A stretch of 6,960 bases of DNA from positions 1-6,960 of the forward strand of contig JAHILQ010000082.1 in assembly GCA_018896985.1 (NCBI GenBank). The letters run 5' to 3'. Source of the stretch: Nitrospinota bacterium. Its GTDB lineage: Bacteria; Nitrospirota; Thermodesulfovibrionia; Thermodesulfovibrionales; UBA1546. The stretch's first letter is position 1. Each line of letters begins with the position of its first letter. Shown piece after piece: positions 6,068 through 6,960 of the stretch. A program made the position numbers and the translations under genes. A model generated the notes under the pieces. That model saw only the letters and a program-made list of their open reading frames with translations. It did not search any database and had not been told where the DNA came from.

Positions 6068-6409
6068 ATGAAAAAACAATCCAAAAGAACAACTGTGCTG
6101 ACGCGTGAGCAAGTAATTTCAATCCTGAAAAAAGAACTGCCCTATCTGAAGGACAAATACGGCGTTGAAAGAATTGTCCTGTACGGCTCGTTCGCAAAAG
6201 GCAGTCAGAAGAAAAAGAGCGATATAGATATCCTTGTAGACCTCCATAAAACTCTGGGATTGGAGTTCGTTGCACTCGCTGACACGCTTGAAGAAAAATT
6301 GGGGAGAAAAGTTGACGTTGCAACATTTGAGCATTTCAAGAGGAGTTTTCATAATCCAAGGTATAAACATATTGCAGAAGATATTAAAAGGAGCATGATT
6401 TATGTCTAA
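6068..6409 (+). CDS. mntA: MntA-type nucleotidyltransferase antitoxin
   Basis: This is the antitoxin of a HepT/MntA Type VII toxin-antitoxin system. MntA proteins transfer AMP from ATP to a Tyr next to the catalytic motif of HepT and so silence the RNase. The 113-residue sequence has a basic N-terminus, then GSFAKGSQKKKSDID at residues 40-54 (GSX10DXD, with G40, S41, D52, D54) and the third carboxylate D83 in LGRKVDVATFE. All catalytic residues are present. The ATG is the only usable start, because the frame is closed by TGA at 6047-6049. GGAGG at 6051-6055 is a little distant, and GAAGG at 6057-6061 is better spaced. It overlaps hepT by eight bases. The function comes from the family and the paired context. 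Confidence 0.9.
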   Translation: MKKQSKRTTVLTREQVISILKKELPYLKDKYGVERIVLYGSFAKGSQKKKSDIDILVDLHKTLGLEFVALADTLEEKLGRKVDVATFEHFKRSFHNPRYKHIAEDIKRSMIYV

Positions 6410-6752
6410 GAAACGAAGAGACAAGGATTTTCTCGGAGATATTAATGAGGCAATAAATCTGATCAGTCTCTACACGAAAGGGCTGACCTATCGGAAGTTT
6501 CTTGAGGACAGGAAGGCGCAGGATGCTGTCGTTCGCAATCTTGAGGTAATTGGAGAGGCATCGAAAAACATAGCAGCAGCGTTCAAGGCTAAATATCCTG
6601 ATGTCCCATGGAAGAAGGTTGCAGGATTAAGGGACAAACTCATTCATTTCTATTTTGGCATCGATTATAAGATTGTCTGGAGCATTGCAAAAAAAGAACT
6701 CCCAAAGTTGAGTAAGCAGGTAAAGGAGATTTTAAAGCAGGAAGCCGATTAA
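6402..6752 (+). CDS. hepT: HepT-like ribonuclease toxin (HEPN, DUF86)
   Basis: This is the toxin of the HepT/MntA system, a small HEPN RNase of 116 residues. The diagnostic RX4HXY motif is intact: R77, H82 and Y84 in LRDKLIHFYFGID at residues 76-88. In characterised homologues the Tyr of this motif is the residue AMPylated by MntA. Family-typical sequence precedes it: FLGDINEAINLI at about 10-21 and AVVRNLEVIGEASKNI at 42-57. AAAAGGAG at 6386-6393 lies eight bases before the ATG, which sits inside the last codons of mntA, so antitoxin and toxin are translated together, antitoxin first. It should be active and controlled by MntA. Whether the other MNT protein upstream can also act on it is open. 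Confidence 0.92.
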   Translation: MSKKRRDKDFLGDINEAINLISLYTKGLTYRKFLEDRKAQDAVVRNLEVIGEASKNIAAAFKAKYPDVPWKKVAGLRDKLIHFYFGIDYKIVWSIAKKELPKLSKQVKEILKQEAD

Positions 6753-6757
6753 CGATG

Positions 6758-6772
6758 TCCCTTGCTGTTGAT
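6758..6772 (+). repeat. TCCCTTGCTGTTGAT, motif following hepT
   Basis: This matches 5978-5992 in 14 of 15 bases and lies at nearly the same distance after a HEPN stop. It is followed by CAATC, as copy 3 is (by CAATCCTG), but then diverges. It may be the decayed left edge of a fourth copy of the inter-module repeat. Confidence 0.45.
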
Positions 6773-6824
6773 GAACCAATCATAAACGATTGATTTGTTT
6801 GTATCTGAAGCTGCTAAAAATCTG

Positions 6825-6960
6825 TTACATCTCTGCCAGCAGCCCTCTGTGCGTGAAAAGCAGATATGCTTTTGTTTTCAGGGAAAGGATTTTACCTGCC
6901 GCTTCCTTGTAGATATCCATCTGAAACCTGTATTTTTCTGAGAGTAAAGGCAGATCCTCA
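6825..6960 (-). CDS. C-terminal end of a RecB/AddA-like PD-(D/E)XK nuclease or helicase-nuclease (partial)
   Basis: An open minus-strand frame enters from the right edge and ends at TAA (6827-6825). It gives 44 residues that include LSEKYRFQMDIYKEA, AYLLFTHRG and a final LLAEM. YRFQMDIY contains Q-x3-Y, the conserved last motif of RecB-family nucleases, and the following strand plus 'LLFTHRG' turn resembles the extreme C-terminus of AddA/RecB and related UvrD-type helicase-nucleases. These proteins process DNA ends for recombination repair and can degrade foreign DNA. The gene is convergent with hepT, 72 bases away. Only the tail is visible, so the full domain make-up and exact subfamily cannot be stated. 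Confidence 0.62.
   Translation of the reverse strand, partial: EDLPLLSEKYRFQMDIYKEAAGKILSLKTKAYLLFTHRGLLAEM

Noticed and set aside
5869..6424. Minus-strand open frames opposite the HEPN end, repeat copy 3 and mntA
   Set aside because: They run across two plus-strand genes with intact motifs and the repeat, and show no family features.
6777..6792. Hairpin CAATC-ATAAAC-GATTG between hepT and the convergent gene
   Set aside because: It is a five-pair AT-rich stem followed by ATTTGTTTGT. It could weakly serve both genes, but the stability looks too low to call.

Overview
The window is an accessory, defence-type stretch of a bacterial chromosome or plasmid. It holds a complete Type III restriction-modification operon, three small toxin-antitoxin-like modules in a row, and the 3' end of a convergent gene at the right edge. 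Genes start with ATG, most have good Shine-Dalgarno sequences, and many overlap by 4-8 bases. Base composition is moderate (hand-counted blocks run from about 30 to 55% GC). The HEPN/MNT modules, the orphan addiction-module antitoxin and the short repeats suggest an environmental, possibly anaerobic Gram-negative lineage such as Nitrospirota or Desulfobacterota. That placement is a weak guess; no marker gene is present.

Region 1 (74-4526): mod and res, separated by one base. Mod is a beta-class N6-adenine methyltransferase with DPPYNTG and GSGTT motifs. Res is an SF2 translocase with a C-terminal PD-ExK nuclease domain. Together they should form a standard Type III system. The central specificity part of mod is clearly more AT-rich than its flanks, as expected if the target-recognition domain was exchanged by recombination.

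Region 2 (4527-6752): a chain of small modules, each preceded by a copy of the same repeat that runs into the ribosome binding site of the next gene. Module A is a TIGR02574-type antitoxin followed by a damaged ParE/RelE-like toxin whose 3' part is replaced by repeat sequence. Module B is a minimal nucleotidyltransferase (MNT) plus a HEPN protein with Tyr where the RX4-6H catalytic His would be. Module C is MntA-HepT with an intact GSX10DXD antitoxin motif and an intact RX4HXY toxin motif. The repeat core reads as the codons of a protein C-terminus, (P/S)ILKSRLGYW-stop, and its copies differ almost only at third codon positions. It may be the relic of a gene 3' end copied at each module junction, which would give a cassette-like array.

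Region 3 (6753-6960): a short convergent intergenic gap and then, on the minus strand, the last 44 codons of a protein resembling the C-terminus of RecB/AddA-family PD-(D/E)XK nucleases.

The restriction system and the HEPN/MNT pairs are all plausible anti-phage or maintenance functions. The most unusual part of the window is the repeat-punctuated module array, not any single gene.
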